From an uncultured Lachnospiraceae bacterium (GTDB taxonomy: Bacteria > Bacillota > Clostridia > Lachnospirales > Lachnospiraceae), in the NCBI GenBank assembly GCA_910579615.1, contig CAJTUA010000033.1:1-29000 (forward strand): a stretch of DNA of 29,000 nucleotides, in the 5' to 3' direction. Shown in pieces: positions 28,577 through 29,000 of the stretch; positions within the stretch are counted from its first letter, which is position 1; the number at the start of each line of letters is the position of its first letter. The position numbers and the translations under genes were made by a program. Below the pieces are notes generated by a model. The model saw only the letters and a list, made by a program, of their open reading frames with translations, was not told the origin of the DNA and made no database searches.

Positions 28577-29000
28577 CTATGCAATCAGCCTTTCCATTTC
28601 AGCCCTTGCGGAAGCGAATGTTGCGTGTGCGTAATAGTTCAGCGTCATAGTGATATTGGAGTGTCCCATGATGTACTGTAACGCTTTCGGGTTCATTCCG
28701 GCATTGGCTAAGTTGGTGCAGAACGTATGGCGCAGGGTGTGGGGTGTCATTACTTTGGGTAAGGCTTCCTCATGGCACTTGTTGTACTTCTTCGCAAGCC
28801 CCCGGAACATGGTAGCATAGTTCACATTCGTTTTCGGGCAACCGTCCCGGTTGAGGAAAAGGAAATTGCTGTAACCGTCAATGGTGGTCGCTTTCGCTCC
28901 CTTACGGTTCTTCATCACGCGCCCCAACGCTTCATACACTTTTTCACTCATTGGGATTTGTCTGATACCGCTTTGCGTTTTGGGCTTCTCTATGTAGTAC
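28577..29000 (-). CDS. int: Tyrosine integrase of a Tn916-like element (C-terminal part)
   Basis: The C-terminal 140 or so residues of a site-specific tyrosine recombinase are in the window; the gene continues past 29000. The catalytic domain shows KPKTQSGIRQIPM (a typical Tn916-family stretch), the HTLRHTFCTNLANAGMN box with catalytic His and Arg, IMGHSNITMTLNYY with the His and the nucleophile Tyr in NYYAHA, and ends AEMERLIA. All visible catalytic residues are intact, so the enzyme may be active. The 3' end faces the presumed element end, as in Tn916, and arm-type repeats follow. The rest of the element lies to the right, outside the window. Confidence 0.9.
   Translation of the reverse strand, partial: YYIEKPKTQSGIRQIPMSEKVYEALGRVMKNRKGAKATTIDGYSNFLFLNRDGCPKTNVNYATMFRGLAKKYNKCHEEALPKVMTPHTLRHTFCTNLANAGMNPKALQYIMGHSNITMTLNYYAHATFASARAEMERLIA

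Overview
The window looks like chromosome from a Clostridia member of the Bacillota, most likely Lachnospiraceae. The grounds are Gram-positive promoters (TTGACA/TATAAT, 17-bp spacers), strong AGGAGG-type ribosome sites, a Gram-positive LexA operator, a THF riboswitch, DUF3793 and DUF3899 proteins, and the integrase end of a Tn916-like element at the right edge. This is inference from content; no marker gene or rRNA is present. Most genes are on the minus strand.

Left part (1-5.3 kb): two tandem minus-strand promoters point out of the window. They are followed by a broken sugar ABC permease remnant, a HAD phosphatase/GNAT acetyltransferase fusion on the plus strand, an Asn/Gly-rich lipoprotein, and a two-gene DNA-repair-type operon (radical SAM protein plus DUF4130 partner). 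The promoter of that operon is bracketed by two LexA-box-like sites, so it is probably SOS-controlled.

Middle part (5.1-14.6 kb): a complete oppABCDF-type peptide transport operon with a DUF3899 membrane protein as last recognised gene, from a clear promoter at 14.6 kb to a clear terminator at 5.13 kb. Four of its five Opp proteins are much larger than usual. OppD and OppF carry long charged helical insertions at different places in the ATPase fold, OppC has a large extracytoplasmic insertion, and OppA is about 850 residues. A 10-codon leader ORF overlaps the oppA start.

14.8-18.3 kb: a small hypothetical gene, a long inverted repeat, then an enlarged FolT-like ECF folate transporter subunit behind a THF riboswitch and terminator. 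Divergent from it is a MocR-type regulator; a perfect 16-bp palindrome lies between the two promoters.

18.3-22.8 kb: a three-gene set (ApbE flavin transferase lipoprotein, NusG domain II protein, Gx transporter) resembling the core of Gram-positive flavin-based extracellular electron transfer loci. Six copies of a degenerate 17-bp repeat lie upstream. Then come a DUF3793 gene and an unrecognised 347-residue protein.

23.0-27.0 kb: an operon GNAT - small membrane protein - larE - larB - larC that builds the nickel-pincer cofactor of lactate-racemase-type enzymes. No larA is in the window. A promoter and a terminator bound it.

27.0-29.0 kb: a 24-codon ORF, a plus-strand terminator with no matching gene, a coiled-coil protein gene whose start is fused into a truncated LytTR-type response regulator, and the end of an integrative element with integrase and arm-type repeats. 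The regulator/coiled-coil junction looks like a rearrangement scar.
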